Of a stretch of DNA of 64,000 nt, positions 8,483 through 19,887 are shown one piece after another. Below the pieces are notes generated by a model. That model saw only the letters and a list, made by a program, of their open reading frames with translations, made no database searches and was not told where the DNA came from. The stretch is taken from the NCBI GenBank assembly GCA_913055875.1, contig CAJXJY010000003.1, positions 124,001-188,000 on the forward strand, given 5' to 3'. Position numbers and translations under genes: made by a program. Positions within the stretch are counted from its first letter, which is position 1. Every line of letters begins with the position of its first letter. Origin of the DNA: an uncultured Altererythrobacter sp. (GTDB taxonomy: Bacteria; Pseudomonadota; Alphaproteobacteria; Sphingomonadales; Sphingomonadaceae).

Positions 8483-9547
8483 TCAGATCAGGCTTCGCCA
8501 AGCCTCGGCGAAGGAATCGACTTCTTCCGGTGTCGTGTTCCACCCGGTGCTGACCCGAATCATCCGATCTGCCAGCTCTTCGGAAAGTCCCATCGCGGCC
8601 AGAACATGGCTTCCCTTGAGAGTTCCGGACGAGCAGGCACTGCCCTGGCTGACGGAAAACCCCGCCAGATCGAAACGCATGAGTTGCGCCTGTCCGGAAA
8701 GCTCGGGCATCGCAACGGCATGGATGTAGCCGGTCGGCTGGTCGAGCGTATCTCCGAGCCAGGTTCCGCCGCCGTCGCGAACCACCGCGGCGAAGCGCTC
8801 GATCGCATCATACACGCCTTCCCTGCCGTAGGGCATTCCGCCCGCTTCCAGCGCGGCAGCCATACCCAACGCAGCCGGAAGATTCTCCGTACCGCGTCGA
8901 TAGCCGCGCTCATGCCCGCCGACCGGTTCGAGCATGGCAAAGTCCAACACGAGTAGCGCCCCGATTCCGACCGGACCGCCGAATTTGTGCGCGGATACGA
9001 TCACCATATCCGCTTCGTGAGGGAGCGGATATTTGCCGGCGCTTTGCGCGCAATCTGCGAGCACCAGCCCCCCCGCATCGTGCACGGCATCGGTCAGCTC
9101 ACCGTGATCGAGCTTGTTGCCGGTTTCCGAGTTCACCCATTGAAGCGCGACCAGCGGCGCGCTGGTTATAGCCAGTGACTTTTTCATGCGCTCGCAATCG
9201 ACCGCGCCATCGGCTCCGACCGCCAGCCTCGGAGCCCCGGGGGCTGCGGAAAGAACGGCGTCGTGTTCTACGGCGCTGACAAACCGCTCGCGAGCAGCAC
9301 AGCGCGTCATGGCGAGCGCCGCCGCCTCGCTCGCGCCCGAGGTGAAGATCACCTCCCCCTCCCAGCCGAGCGCGCGCTTCACCCGCTCGCGCGCATCCTC
9401 GAGCGCCGCCTTCGCCTTGCGCCCTTCGGCATGCGGGCTCGACGGGTTGGCCCAGATCCGGAACCCCTCCTCCATCGCGGCGCGCGCTTCGGGACGCAGC
9501 GGGCTGGTCGCGGCGTGGTCGAGGTAGATGCGGTCGGGAATGGGAAT
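8483..9547 (-). CDS. Second cysteine desulfurase, with no canonical start codon at its expected N-terminus
   Basis: PLP-dependent class V aminotransferase, about 354 residues if read from the candidate start. With that numbering the PLP lysine in SAHKFGGPVG is K188 and the catalytic cysteine in QGSACSSGTL is C305. The conserved family N-terminus (DRIYLDHAATSPLRPEA) is encoded in frame upstream of the first ATG (9475), but between the frame's TAG stop (9553-9555) and that ATG there is no ATG, GTG or TTG. The best candidate is an ATT at 9547-9545, preceded by GGTGGT. Starting at 9475 would remove 24 residues including the YLDHAAT motif. It precedes the other desulfurase and ferredoxin genes in the same direction. 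The enzyme family is certain, the start is not. Confidence 0.82.
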   Translation of the reverse strand: MPIPDRIYLDHAATSPLRPEARAAMEEGFRIWANPSSPHAEGRKAKAALEDARERVKRALGWEGEVIFTSGASEAAALAMTRCAARERFVSAVEHDAVLSAAPGAPRLAVGADGAVDCERMKKSLAITSAPLVALQWVNSETGNKLDHGELTDAVHDAGGLVLADCAQSAGKYPLPHEADMVIVSAHKFGGPVGIGALLVLDFAMLEPVGGHERGYRRGTENLPAALGMAAALEAGGMPYGREGVYDAIERFAAVVRDGGGTWLGDTLDQPTGYIHAVAMPELSGQAQLMRFDLAGFSVSQGSACSSGTLKGSHVLAAMGLSEELADRMIRVSTGWNTTPEEVDSFAEAWRSLI

Positions 9548-9656
9548 ACCACCTATGGGCTAAGCGCGATTGCGATTTGGCGAACAGCGACTATATAGCC
9601 CGTCACTTCGCGCGCGCCACCCGCGCAGCATATCCAGCCCGGACAGGTTCACGCCC

Positions 9657-10313
9657 ATGCCCTCCGTCATCTTTCCCGGCCCCGAAGGCCGTCTCGAAGG
9701 CCGTTTCTCCCCGCCCCCGCGCCCGCGCGCGCCGGTGGCGATGATCCTCCACCCGCACCCGCAGGGCGGCGGCACGATGAACGAGCGGATCACGCAGAAG
9801 CTCTACAAGACCTTCGTCGACCGCGGCTTCGCCACGCTGCGCTTCAACTTCCGCGGCGTCGGGCGCAGCCAGGGCAGCTTCGACAACGGCATCGGCGAAC
9901 TCTCCGATGCGGCGAGCGCGCTCGACTGGGTCCAGTCGATCCACGAGGAAGCGCAGGTGACCTGGGTCGCCGGGGTCAGCTTCGGCGCGCTGATCGGCAT
10001 GCAGCTGCTGATGCGCCGCCCGGAAATCCGCGGCTTCATCTCGATCGCGCCGCCCGCCAATATGTACGATTTCTCCTTCCTCGCACCGTGCCCGGCGAGC
10101 GGCATCTTCATCCAGGGCGCAGCCGATACGGTGGTCCAGCCGAGCGCGGTGGGCAAGCTGGTCGAAAAGCTGCGCACGCAGAAGCACATCACCATCCATC
10201 ACGAGGAAATTCCGCGCGCCAACCACTTCTTCGAGAACGAGCAGGACGAGCTGATGGCCTCGGTCGACAATTACCTCGACTTCCGGCTCGATCCGAATTG
10301 CCCGATCAAGTGA
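9657..10313 (+). CDS. Alpha/beta hydrolase, conserved small type
   Basis: Predicted cytosolic serine hydrolase of 218 residues. The oxyanion region is ILHPHPQGGGTM, the nucleophile S108 sits in GVSFGAL, and likely D157 (QGAADTVV) and H190 (RANHFF) complete the triad. This compact type, with FNFRGVGRSQG after the second strand, is widespread in proteobacteria and its substrate is unknown. I chose the ATG at 9657 because the preceding 29 codons of the open frame are Arg/Ser-rich and atypical. It is divergent from the second cysteine desulfurase gene, with only about 110 bp between them, so the two probably share a promoter region. Confidence 0.85.
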   Translation: MPSVIFPGPEGRLEGRFSPPPRPRAPVAMILHPHPQGGGTMNERITQKLYKTFVDRGFATLRFNFRGVGRSQGSFDNGIGELSDAASALDWVQSIHEEAQVTWVAGVSFGALIGMQLLMRRPEIRGFISIAPPANMYDFSFLAPCPASGIFIQGAADTVVQPSAVGKLVEKLRTQKHITIHHEEIPRANHFFENEQDELMASVDNYLDFRLDPNCPIK

Positions 10314-10353
10314 GAGAAAGCTTCGCCGCCGGCGGCGGCGCTTAGCTTTCCGT

Positions 10354-10515
10354 CATCCCCGCTCTTCGGCTGGCTGGCAAGCCAGCCGCTCGGGATAAAC
10401 TGCCCACAGGGCAGGCTGGGATCTCGGGCCGGTGGCGCTCTGTTTGTGAAGCGCGACCCCATTCCAACCGCTTCGGAGCGCCATTCCTCCCGAGGCCCCC
10501 GCCTTTTACTGCCAA
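10354..10515. repeat. Mosaic palindromic repeat upstream of tonB
   Basis: Directly visible parts: ATCCCCGCTCTTC, a hairpin GGCTGGCTGGCAAGCCAGCC, the linker GCTCGGGATAAACTG, a second hairpin CTGCCCACAGGGCAG, then ATCTCGGGCC and, at the far end, CCGAGGCCCCCGCCTT. The same order of parts occurs in the 129-bp element inside fmt, where both hairpin stems have different but still paired bases. It fills most of the 287-bp spacer between the hydrolase and tonB; I see no gene in it. Confidence 0.7.
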
Positions 10516-10544
10516 ACCAGTAGCAATCCGCCACGCGATATATC

Positions 10545-10576
10545 TTGGCTCTTCATCTGTTATGTTGTATCATTGC
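10545..10576 (+). promoter_or_regulatory. Promoter with Fur/Zur-like palindrome before tonB
   Basis: The sigma-70-like promoter is TTGGCT - 17 bp - TATCAT. It overlaps TGTTATGTTGTATCATTGCA, an imperfect palindrome that shares ATGTTGTATCAT with the promoter of the second DUF4349 gene. TonB genes are commonly metal-regulated, and the half-site TGTTATGTT resembles alphaproteobacterial Zur sites. The regulator assignment is inference; the shared element is direct observation. Confidence 0.5.
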
Positions 10577-10600
10577 ACAATCATTACAAGGAGAGGACTC

Positions 10601-11278
10601 ATGGCATATATCGACCAGGTCAGCCCCAAGGATCGCGCCGCCTCGATCGGAGGCGTCGTCGCGGTCCACGCCGCGCTCGGCTGTGCGCTCGTGTTCGGGC
10701 TTCAGGCCACCGGCATGGTCTCGGTGGACGAGAAGATCGAGAGTATCTTCATTCCCAAGGTAGAGATCGATCCGCCTCCGCCCCCGCCGAAGCCGGACGA
10801 GGCGGTGCCCGAGCCGACGACATCGACGCAGGTCTACCTGCCGCCGACGGAGATCCCGCTCGCCCTCGATCCGCCGAAGTTCGAGACGCTCGACTTCCCG
10901 CCGATCAGCGAGCCCGTCATACCGCTCGTGCTGCCGCCGCACGATCCGCCGGCCCCGCCGGGCAATCCCCCCGCCGCGTTCGACCCCGTCGGAGCGAAGC
11001 CGAAGAACAGTCCGGGCGGATGGATCACCGACAGCGACTACCGCACGAGCTGGATCAATCGCGAGATGACCGGGATCGCCGGGTTCAAGGTCACCGTGGG
11101 TACCGACGGCAGGGTGGAGAACTGCGCCATCACCCAGTCGACCGGCCATACCGCACTCGACGAGGCGACCTGCCGGCTGATCGAACGCCGCGCCCGCTTC
11201 GAACCCGCGCGCAACGCGCAAGGCGAGAAGGTCAGGGGCAGCTTCGCCAACAAGGTCGCCTGGCGGATCCCCGACTAA
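10601..11278 (+). CDS. tonB: Energy transducer TonB
   Basis: Couples the inner-membrane proton motive force (through ExbB/ExbD, not in this window) to TonB-dependent outer-membrane receptors. Visible parts are a short cytosolic N-terminus, one transmembrane helix at about residues 16-36 (SIGGVVAVHAALGCALVFG), a Pro-rich periplasm-spanning region (PPPPPPKPDE to about residue 130) and a C-terminal TonB domain with NREMTGIAGFKVTVGTDG and ATCRLIERRARFEPARN. The ATG follows an AAGGAGAGGA site; the longer in-frame start at 10562 would run through the promoter. It has its own promoter with a metal-regulator-like palindrome. Confidence 0.92.
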   Translation: MAYIDQVSPKDRAASIGGVVAVHAALGCALVFGLQATGMVSVDEKIESIFIPKVEIDPPPPPPKPDEAVPEPTTSTQVYLPPTEIPLALDPPKFETLDFPPISEPVIPLVLPPHDPPAPPGNPPAAFDPVGAKPKNSPGGWITDSDYRTSWINREMTGIAGFKVTVGTDGRVENCAITQSTGHTALDEATCRLIERRARFEPARNAQGEKVRGSFANKVAWRIPD

Positions 11279-11279
11279 C

Positions 11280-11480
11280 TCACTCGCGCACCTTGTCGAT
11301 CGGGGCGGTGCCGTCGCTCGACGGCACCGTCCAGATTGCCACGTTGAGGAAGGCGACCAGCGCGGCGAGCACCATCAGCACGACCTGCCTGCGCGCGCCG
11401 CCCTTGCGCCACAGCACGAACGCGCCGGCAAGCAGCGCGATGCCGCCGAGCACCAGAATCGACAGGATCGCATCCTGCAT
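11280..11480 (-). CDS. Small two-helix membrane protein
   Basis: A 66-residue protein with two predicted transmembrane helices (about residues 5-23 and 33-51) joined by a short basic loop (RKGGARRQ), and a polar C-terminus. No enzymatic motif is visible and I do not recognise a named family. It is convergent with tonB, ending one base after the tonB stop. Codon use and the hydrophobic pattern support a real gene. Function unknown. Confidence 0.65.
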   Translation of the reverse strand: MQDAILSILVLGGIALLAGAFVLWRKGGARRQVVLMVLAALVAFLNVAIWTVPSSDGTAPIDKVRE

Positions 11481-11596
11481 CGCCTTCTCGCTCCCTCGAA
11501 CATCCCCGGTCGACCACGCGGAACCTTTACCGCCACGCCGCGCTTGTCAAACGTAACCGCACCGGCACTCGCCGTCAGCACAGGGAGACACGACCG

Positions 11597-11962
11597 ATGG
11601 GTATCTTCAGTTCGATCAAAAAAGCCATTTTCGGCGAGGACAAGCCGAAAGCCGCACCTGCCCCCACGACCACCGCCCCTAGCGCTCCCCCGCCCAAATC
11701 GGACGCGGTGCATGTCGTCGATGTCGAAAACCGGCTCGATTCGATGCCCGGCGCCGACCGTCTCAACTGGCGCACCTCGATCGTCGACCTGATGAAGCTG
11801 ATCGGGGTCGATTCGGATTACGAGAGCCGCAAGGCGCTGGCGCAGGAACTGGGCCGGACCGAATATTCGGGCAGCGCGGAAGACAACGTCTGGCTGCACA
11901 AGAAGACCATGCAGGCGCTGGCCGACAATGGCGGCAAGGTGCCGGCAGAATTCCTCGATTGA
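11597..11962 (+). CDS. DUF3597 domain protein
   Basis: A 121-residue protein with an N-terminal segment MGIFSSIKKAIFG, an Ala/Pro/Thr linker, and a C-terminal conserved helical domain (about 45-120) containing DRLNWRTSIVDLMKLIG and NVWLHKKTMQALADNGGKVP. This domain is DUF3597, often found alone or next to LysM domains in sphingomonads and rhizobia; no LysM is present here. No export signal is evident. The ATG follows a GGGAGACACGACCG stretch with a usable ribosome site. Function unknown. Confidence 0.8.
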   Translation: MGIFSSIKKAIFGEDKPKAAPAPTTTAPSAPPPKSDAVHVVDVENRLDSMPGADRLNWRTSIVDLMKLIGVDSDYESRKALAQELGRTEYSGSAEDNVWLHKKTMQALADNGGKVPAEFLD

Positions 11963-11969
11963 TTTGGCC

Positions 11970-12142
11970 CACTGGGTCCTTCCCCCTCGGGGGGGAAGGA
12001 TAGCGCAGCTTGGCGCGCCAGCGCCTAGCGAAGCTTGGATGAGGGAAAGAGCGTAACGCCTGCCAGTCACCCTCACCCAAGCTGCGGTAGCTCGCTGCGC
12101 GAGCAACCTTCGCTATCCCTCCCCCGTCCAGGGGGAGGGTTT
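11970..12142. repeat. Large imperfect inverted repeat between the DUF3597 and DUF885 genes
   Basis: The left arm has CCTTCCCCCTCGGGGGGGAA followed by GGATAGCGCAGCTTGG; the right arm has CCTTCGCTATCCCTCCCCC followed by GTCCAGGGGGAGGG. Internal parts (GCTTGGATGAGG and CCTCACCCAAGC) are also complementary, so the whole can fold into one long stem with side loops. No coding potential. It belongs to the class of compound palindromic spacers found throughout this window. Confidence 0.65.
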
Positions 12143-12175
12143 ACAGCGCGCCGGGTTCAGCGCACACCGCCTCCC

Positions 12176-14017
12176 ATGACCACATCCAGCTTCGAACTCA
12201 CTCGCCGCCAGGCTCTCGCCGGGCTCGGCGCAACCACCGCGCTCGCCGGCTGCACCCCTCACGCGGAGGCCCTGTCCGCAAACTCTTTCCCCGCCATGTC
12301 GCCGGAGGACGAACTCGACCACATCGCCTACCGCCTGCTGTTCCACGAGCCCGAGCGCGCGACCTCGCTCGGGGTCGACACCGGCGATTACGCCGAACTG
12401 CGCGGCAAGCTCGAACAGCAGTCGCAGGCCGGGCAGGATGCCTATGCCACCACCTTGCGCGAGGACCTCGAACGCGTCCGCGCGCGCGACACCTCCGGCC
12501 TCGATGCCGATACGCGAACCAATTACGAAGTCGTCGAAAGCGCCTACGCGACCGCCGTCGACGGGTTCGCGCTGCCCTATGGCGATATCCCGGTCGGCAG
12601 CTGGCGGGTCGCACCCTATGTCGTGATCCAGAATGTCGGGACCTATCTCGACATGCCGCGCTTCATGGATTCGACCCACCCGCTCGGCGATACGCAGGAT
12701 GTCGAATACTACCTCTCGCGGCTGGTCCAGCTGCCCTCGGTACTCGACGGGGAGCGCGAGCGGATGATCGCGGCGCGCGAAATGGGCGTGGTTCCGCCCG
12801 ATTTCCTGCTCGACAAGGCGATCGCACAGATGGAAACCACGCTGGCCGATGCGCGCGAGGGCGGCGCGCTGCTCGATCCGCTGCTCAAGTCCGACCTCCA
12901 GGCTGCAACCACCGCCTCGCGCCAGGCGAAGCAGATTATCACCGAGCGGGTCGCGCCGGCGCTCGAACGCCAACTCGCCGAATTGCTGGTCGAGCGGCGC
13001 GCGGCGGGTTCGGATCCGGGCATGTGGAGCCAGCCGCATGGCGAGGAATGGTATGCCTGGTCGCTGCGTTCGAGCACCACCACCACGCTGACCCCGGACG
13101 AAATCCACCAACAGGGGCTGGAGGAACTCGCCGCGCTGCACGCGCGCATGGATCCAATCCTGCGCGAGATCGGCTACACCACCGGTACGGTCGGCGAGCG
13201 GATGCAGGCGCTCAGCGAAGACCCGCGCTACAAGTTCGCCGAGGGCGATCCCGGTCGCAAGGAAATCATGGACTTTATCCAGGAACAGGTCGACTGGATC
13301 AAAGCGCAAATGCCGCGCGCTTTCAACACACTGGTCGATCCCAACTTGGAAGTGCGCCGTATCCCGCCCGCAGAGGAGCCCGGCGCCCCCGGCGCCTATG
13401 GCGGCGCGGGTAGCAAGGATGGCTCCATCCCGGGGCGGTTCTGGATCAACCTGCGCACCACGAACCTGCATCGCAAATACGATTTGCCCGACCTCACCTT
13501 TCATGAAACGATTCCCGGCCATGTGTGGGAAGGAGAATTCTCCAACCGCTTGCCGCTCATCCGCTCGATCCTCGCCTTCAATGCCTTTTCGGAAGGCTGG
13601 GCGCTCTACGGCGAGCAACTCGCCGACGAACTGGGCGCATACGACGAGTTCAAGGTCGGCCAGCTCGGCTATCTCCAGTCGCTCGCCTTCCGCGCCTGCC
13701 GGATGGTGGTCGATACCGGATTGCATTCGAAGCGCTGGAGCCGCGAGCGGGCGCGCAATTTCTTCGTCGAGCGCAACGGATCGAAGGCGGAGGAAGTCGC
13801 GAGCGAGGTCGACCGCTATTGCAGCTGGCCCGGCCAGGCGACCGGCTACAAGCTCGGCCATAGCGAGATCCTGCGCCAGCGCGGCCTCGCCGAAGCTGCG
13901 CTGGGCGAGGCCTACGACCTCAAGGCGTTCAACGACGCGGTCATCCTCGGGGGCAACGCCCCGCTCGACGTGCTGGCGAAGAACGTCGCGCGCTATATCG
14001 ACAGCGCGCAAGCGTAG
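12176..14017 (+). CDS. DUF885 family secreted metallopeptidase-like lipoprotein
   Basis: A 613-residue exported protein. The N-terminus carries a twin-arginine-like motif (LTRRQALAGLG) running into a lipobox (ALAGC, C26), so it may be a Tat-exported lipoprotein. The DUF885 (PF05960) signature HETIPGH is present with H443, E444 and H449, consistent with a gluzincin-type zinc site; members are thought to be peptidases or carboxypeptidases of unknown substrate. Conserved FSEGWALYGEQLADELG follows downstream and probably supplies another zinc ligand. Of the in-frame ATGs I chose 12176 because the upstream codons run through the repeat element. Apparently monocistronic. Confidence 0.88.
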   Translation: MTTSSFELTRRQALAGLGATTALAGCTPHAEALSANSFPAMSPEDELDHIAYRLLFHEPERATSLGVDTGDYAELRGKLEQQSQAGQDAYATTLREDLERVRARDTSGLDADTRTNYEVVESAYATAVDGFALPYGDIPVGSWRVAPYVVIQNVGTYLDMPRFMDSTHPLGDTQDVEYYLSRLVQLPSVLDGERERMIAAREMGVVPPDFLLDKAIAQMETTLADAREGGALLDPLLKSDLQAATTASRQAKQIITERVAPALERQLAELLVERRAAGSDPGMWSQPHGEEWYAWSLRSSTTTTLTPDEIHQQGLEELAALHARMDPILREIGYTTGTVGERMQALSEDPRYKFAEGDPGRKEIMDFIQEQVDWIKAQMPRAFNTLVDPNLEVRRIPPAEEPGAPGAYGGAGSKDGSIPGRFWINLRTTNLHRKYDLPDLTFHETIPGHVWEGEFSNRLPLIRSILAFNAFSEGWALYGEQLADELGAYDEFKVGQLGYLQSLAFRACRMVVDTGLHSKRWSRERARNFFVERNGSKAEEVASEVDRYCSWPGQATGYKLGHSEILRQRGLAEAALGEAYDLKAFNDAVILGGNAPLDVLAKNVARYIDSAQA

Positions 14018-14076
14018 ACGGAGGCTTTCATAATCCGTGCATTCGGCTAAATCTGCACTTCTTTAAGGGGTTGCAG

Positions 14077-15690
14077 ATGATCAGAGCGTTTCTTGCGTTT
14101 GCACTGTGCGCCGGCATGGCGGTGCCGGCGCAGGCCGACTGGCACGAAGCATCGAGCGAACATTTCGTCGTCTATGCCGACGACAGTGCGAAGGACGTGC
14201 AGCGCTTCGCCGAAATGCTCGAACGCTACCATGCGGCGATGTCGCTGATCACCGGGCGCAGCACCGAACCGCCGAGCCCGTCCAACCGGGTGACGATATT
14301 CGCGGTCGGAAGCGACCGGCAGATTCGCAAGCTCGCCGGCGGCTCCAAGACTATTGCCGGTTTCTATATCCCGCGCGCCGGCGCATCGCGCGCCTTCGTT
14401 CCCGATATCCGGTTGCGCGGACGCAATACCGACTTCTCGATGATCGTGTTGTTGCACGAATATGCGCACCATTTCCTGATTTCGAGCTCGCGCTTCGCCA
14501 TGCCGCGCTGGATGAGCGAGGGCGGGGCGGAATTCTTCGCTTCCGCCTCGTTCGACAAGGACGGCTCGATGAATATCGGCAAGCCCGCCATCCATCGCGC
14601 TGCGGAGCTGGCCTATGCACGCGATGTGCCGCTGCGAGAACTGCTCGACCACGAACTCTACGAAGCCAATCGCGGCAAGAAATACGACGCCTTCTACGGC
14701 CGCAGCTGGCTGCTCTTCCACTACCTGAGGTTCGAGGAGAGCCGCGCGGGGCAACTGAACGCATACTGGCAGGCCATCCGCGAGGGACAGTCCTCGCTGG
14801 AAGCCGCGGAAATGGCGTTTGGCGACCTGGACGAGCTCGAGGACGAACTCGAAAATTATAGCAAGGCTCGCAAGATGTTCAATTACAGGCTTCCGCCGGA
14901 ACGGGTGCCAATCGGCCCGGTCGCCGTTCGCGAGGTCAGCGAGGGATTGGGCGAAATGCTTCCCATCATCATCCGCTCGCAGCGCGGCGTAAACAAGGAA
15001 GAGGCAGCGGAGGTGTTGGTCGATGCGCGCGAAGTCGCCGCCGAATACCCCGGCGATGCCGGCGTGCTGGCGGCGCTTGCGGAAGCCGAATACGATGCCG
15101 GCAACGACGCCGAGGCGATCTCCGCCGCCGATCGCGCCATCGCGATCGATCCCTCGATCACCAATTCCTACGTCCAGAAGGGCTACGCGCTGTTCCGGAT
15201 GGCTGAGGACGCCGACGACCAGGAAGCCGCCTACGCCAGGGCGATGGAACCCTTCAGCGCGCTCAACGGGATCGAGAACGATCATCCGCTGCCGCTCGTC
15301 TACTACTATCGCAGCTTCGTCTATCGCGGGGCCGAGCCCAACGAGACCGCGCGTCACGCGCTCGAACGCGCGGCGCAGCTGGCACCGTTCGACAAGAGCC
15401 TGTGGCTGAACGCCGCGATGATGCAGCTGCGCGAAGGCAAGATCGCGATCGCCCGCAGCAGCCTCGAACCGCTTGCCAACGATCCGCATGGCGGCGGCAT
15501 GGCGGTGATGGTGCAGCGCCTGATCGAAGCGCTCGAAGACGCTCCGGAAGGCGTACCGTTCGATGCGGACCTGTCCTTCGGAGACGACGAGTACGACACC
15601 CCGGCGGACGGAGACGAACCCGGCGACGGTGCCAGCGGGGATGTCGGGGACGACGAACCGGTCGATCCGCCCGCAGGGGATGCCGGATGA
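14077..15690 (+). CDS. Exported zincin-like protein with tetratricopeptide repeats
   Basis: A 537-residue protein with a cleavable signal peptide (to about AQA-D). A DUF1570-like region contains HEYAHH (H127, E128, H131), a possible zinc-peptidase motif, preceded by a loop with YIPRAGASRAF. The C-terminal half (about 310-480) has TPR-like helical repeats (AEYDAGNDAEAISAADRAIA), and the tail is very acidic. The start at 14077 sits behind TTAAGGGG; a TTG two codons upstream is less likely. Its stop overlaps the ATG of the DUF421 gene (ATGA), so the two are co-translated. A peptidase is plausible, but the substrate is unknown. Confidence 0.8.
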   Translation: MIRAFLAFALCAGMAVPAQADWHEASSEHFVVYADDSAKDVQRFAEMLERYHAAMSLITGRSTEPPSPSNRVTIFAVGSDRQIRKLAGGSKTIAGFYIPRAGASRAFVPDIRLRGRNTDFSMIVLLHEYAHHFLISSSRFAMPRWMSEGGAEFFASASFDKDGSMNIGKPAIHRAAELAYARDVPLRELLDHELYEANRGKKYDAFYGRSWLLFHYLRFEESRAGQLNAYWQAIREGQSSLEAAEMAFGDLDELEDELENYSKARKMFNYRLPPERVPIGPVAVREVSEGLGEMLPIIIRSQRGVNKEEAAEVLVDAREVAAEYPGDAGVLAALAEAEYDAGNDAEAISAADRAIAIDPSITNSYVQKGYALFRMAEDADDQEAAYARAMEPFSALNGIENDHPLPLVYYYRSFVYRGAEPNETARHALERAAQLAPFDKSLWLNAAMMQLREGKIAIARSSLEPLANDPHGGGMAVMVQRLIEALEDAPEGVPFDADLSFGDDEYDTPADGDEPGDGASGDVGDDEPVDPPAGDAG

Positions 15691-16208
15691 TCTTTCCGGA
15701 TCAACCGCTGCTCGATGCCGTCGTCAGGGGCGCAGCGCTGGCTGCGCTGGGACTGCTGTTCGTGGTGCTGTTCGTGCGCGTCAACGGATTGCGCTCGCTG
15801 TCCAAGATGACGCCGTTCGACTTCGTCATGACCGTCGCGCTGGGCTCGCTCGTCGCGGGCGGCGCGCAGGCGAGCGAGTGGAGCGCGTTCTGGCAGGTCG
15901 TGGCCGGCATGGCGGGGCTGTTCGTGGTCCAGTTCGCCGCCGCGAAGCTGCGCCGGGCCTCCGATACCGCCGAGGACGCCATGCAGAACGAACCGGTCCT
16001 GCTGATGCGCGACGGCGATTTCTGCAAGGACGCCATGCGCACCGCGCGCGTCGCCGAATCGGACGTCGTCGCCAAGCTGCGCGAGGCGAATGTGCTCGAC
16101 ATGAGCGAAGTGCGCGCAGTGGTGCTCGAGACCACCGGCGACGTCTCGGTGCTGCACGGCGACAGGCTCGACGACCGGCTGGTCGAAAACGTGCGCGGCG
16201 CGGGTTAG
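15687..16208 (+). CDS. DUF421 (YetF-like) membrane protein
   Basis: A 173-residue protein with three predicted transmembrane helices (about 12-31, 42-58 and 63-82) followed by a cytosolic DUF421 domain with FDFVMTVALGSLVAG near the membrane and AVVLETTGDVSVL at the end. Relatives such as B. subtilis YetF are implicated in envelope or spore lipid handling, but biochemical roles are poorly known. It starts inside the stop of the TPR/zincin gene (ATGA overlap), indicating a two-gene operon. It is convergent with the amidohydrolase gene 10 bp downstream. Confidence 0.82.
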   Translation: MIFPDQPLLDAVVRGAALAALGLLFVVLFVRVNGLRSLSKMTPFDFVMTVALGSLVAGGAQASEWSAFWQVVAGMAGLFVVQFAAAKLRRASDTAEDAMQNEPVLLMRDGDFCKDAMRTARVAESDVVAKLREANVLDMSEVRAVVLETTGDVSVLHGDRLDDRLVENVRGAG

Positions 16209-16218
16209 CGGGTCTGCC

Positions 16219-19563
<3,345 letters not shown>

Positions 19564-19668
19564 GAATCTCTCCCTGTGACGGCCGGCATTCCTAGAACGC
19601 CGCCGCCGCGGCGTCCATCGCCGCCAGGCGAAGAGATGAAACGGACGGGCCCGCTCATGGCCCTGCGG

Positions 19669-19887
19669 TCAGCTGAGGGTGACAGTGATCGAGAACAGCG
19701 GTTCATGCTCCGCATCGAACACCTGGATCGAGAGCCGGCCGTCCTCCAACCGATCCGGTTCGTGCCGCAACACCTCGCCGGCGAAGCGGATCGCCTCGAT
19801 CTGCGCCGCGCGGTCGTCGGCCAGCTCCACGCCCTTCTCGTCCTGGTCGTGGAACCCGTCGGTGACATCGAAGAAATAGCGTTTCAT
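19669..19887 (-). CDS. DUF6894 family small protein
   Basis: A 72-residue protein beginning MKRYFFDVTDG, with DDRAAQIEAIRFAGEVL in the middle and a final beta strand; this is the DUF6894 pattern, abundant in Rhizobiales and Sphingomonadales, function unknown. Its ATG follows immediately after the stop codon of the Crp-type regulator gene, so the two form an operon and are probably translationally coupled. Confidence 0.8.
   Translation of the reverse strand: MKRYFFDVTDGFHDQDEKGVELADDRAAQIEAIRFAGEVLRHEPDRLEDGRLSIQVFDAEHEPLFSITVTLS

Noticed and set aside
12113-14011. 632-codon open frame opposite the DUF885 gene
   Set aside because: The plus strand has a signal sequence, zinc motif and normal codon bias; the opposite frame has none of these.
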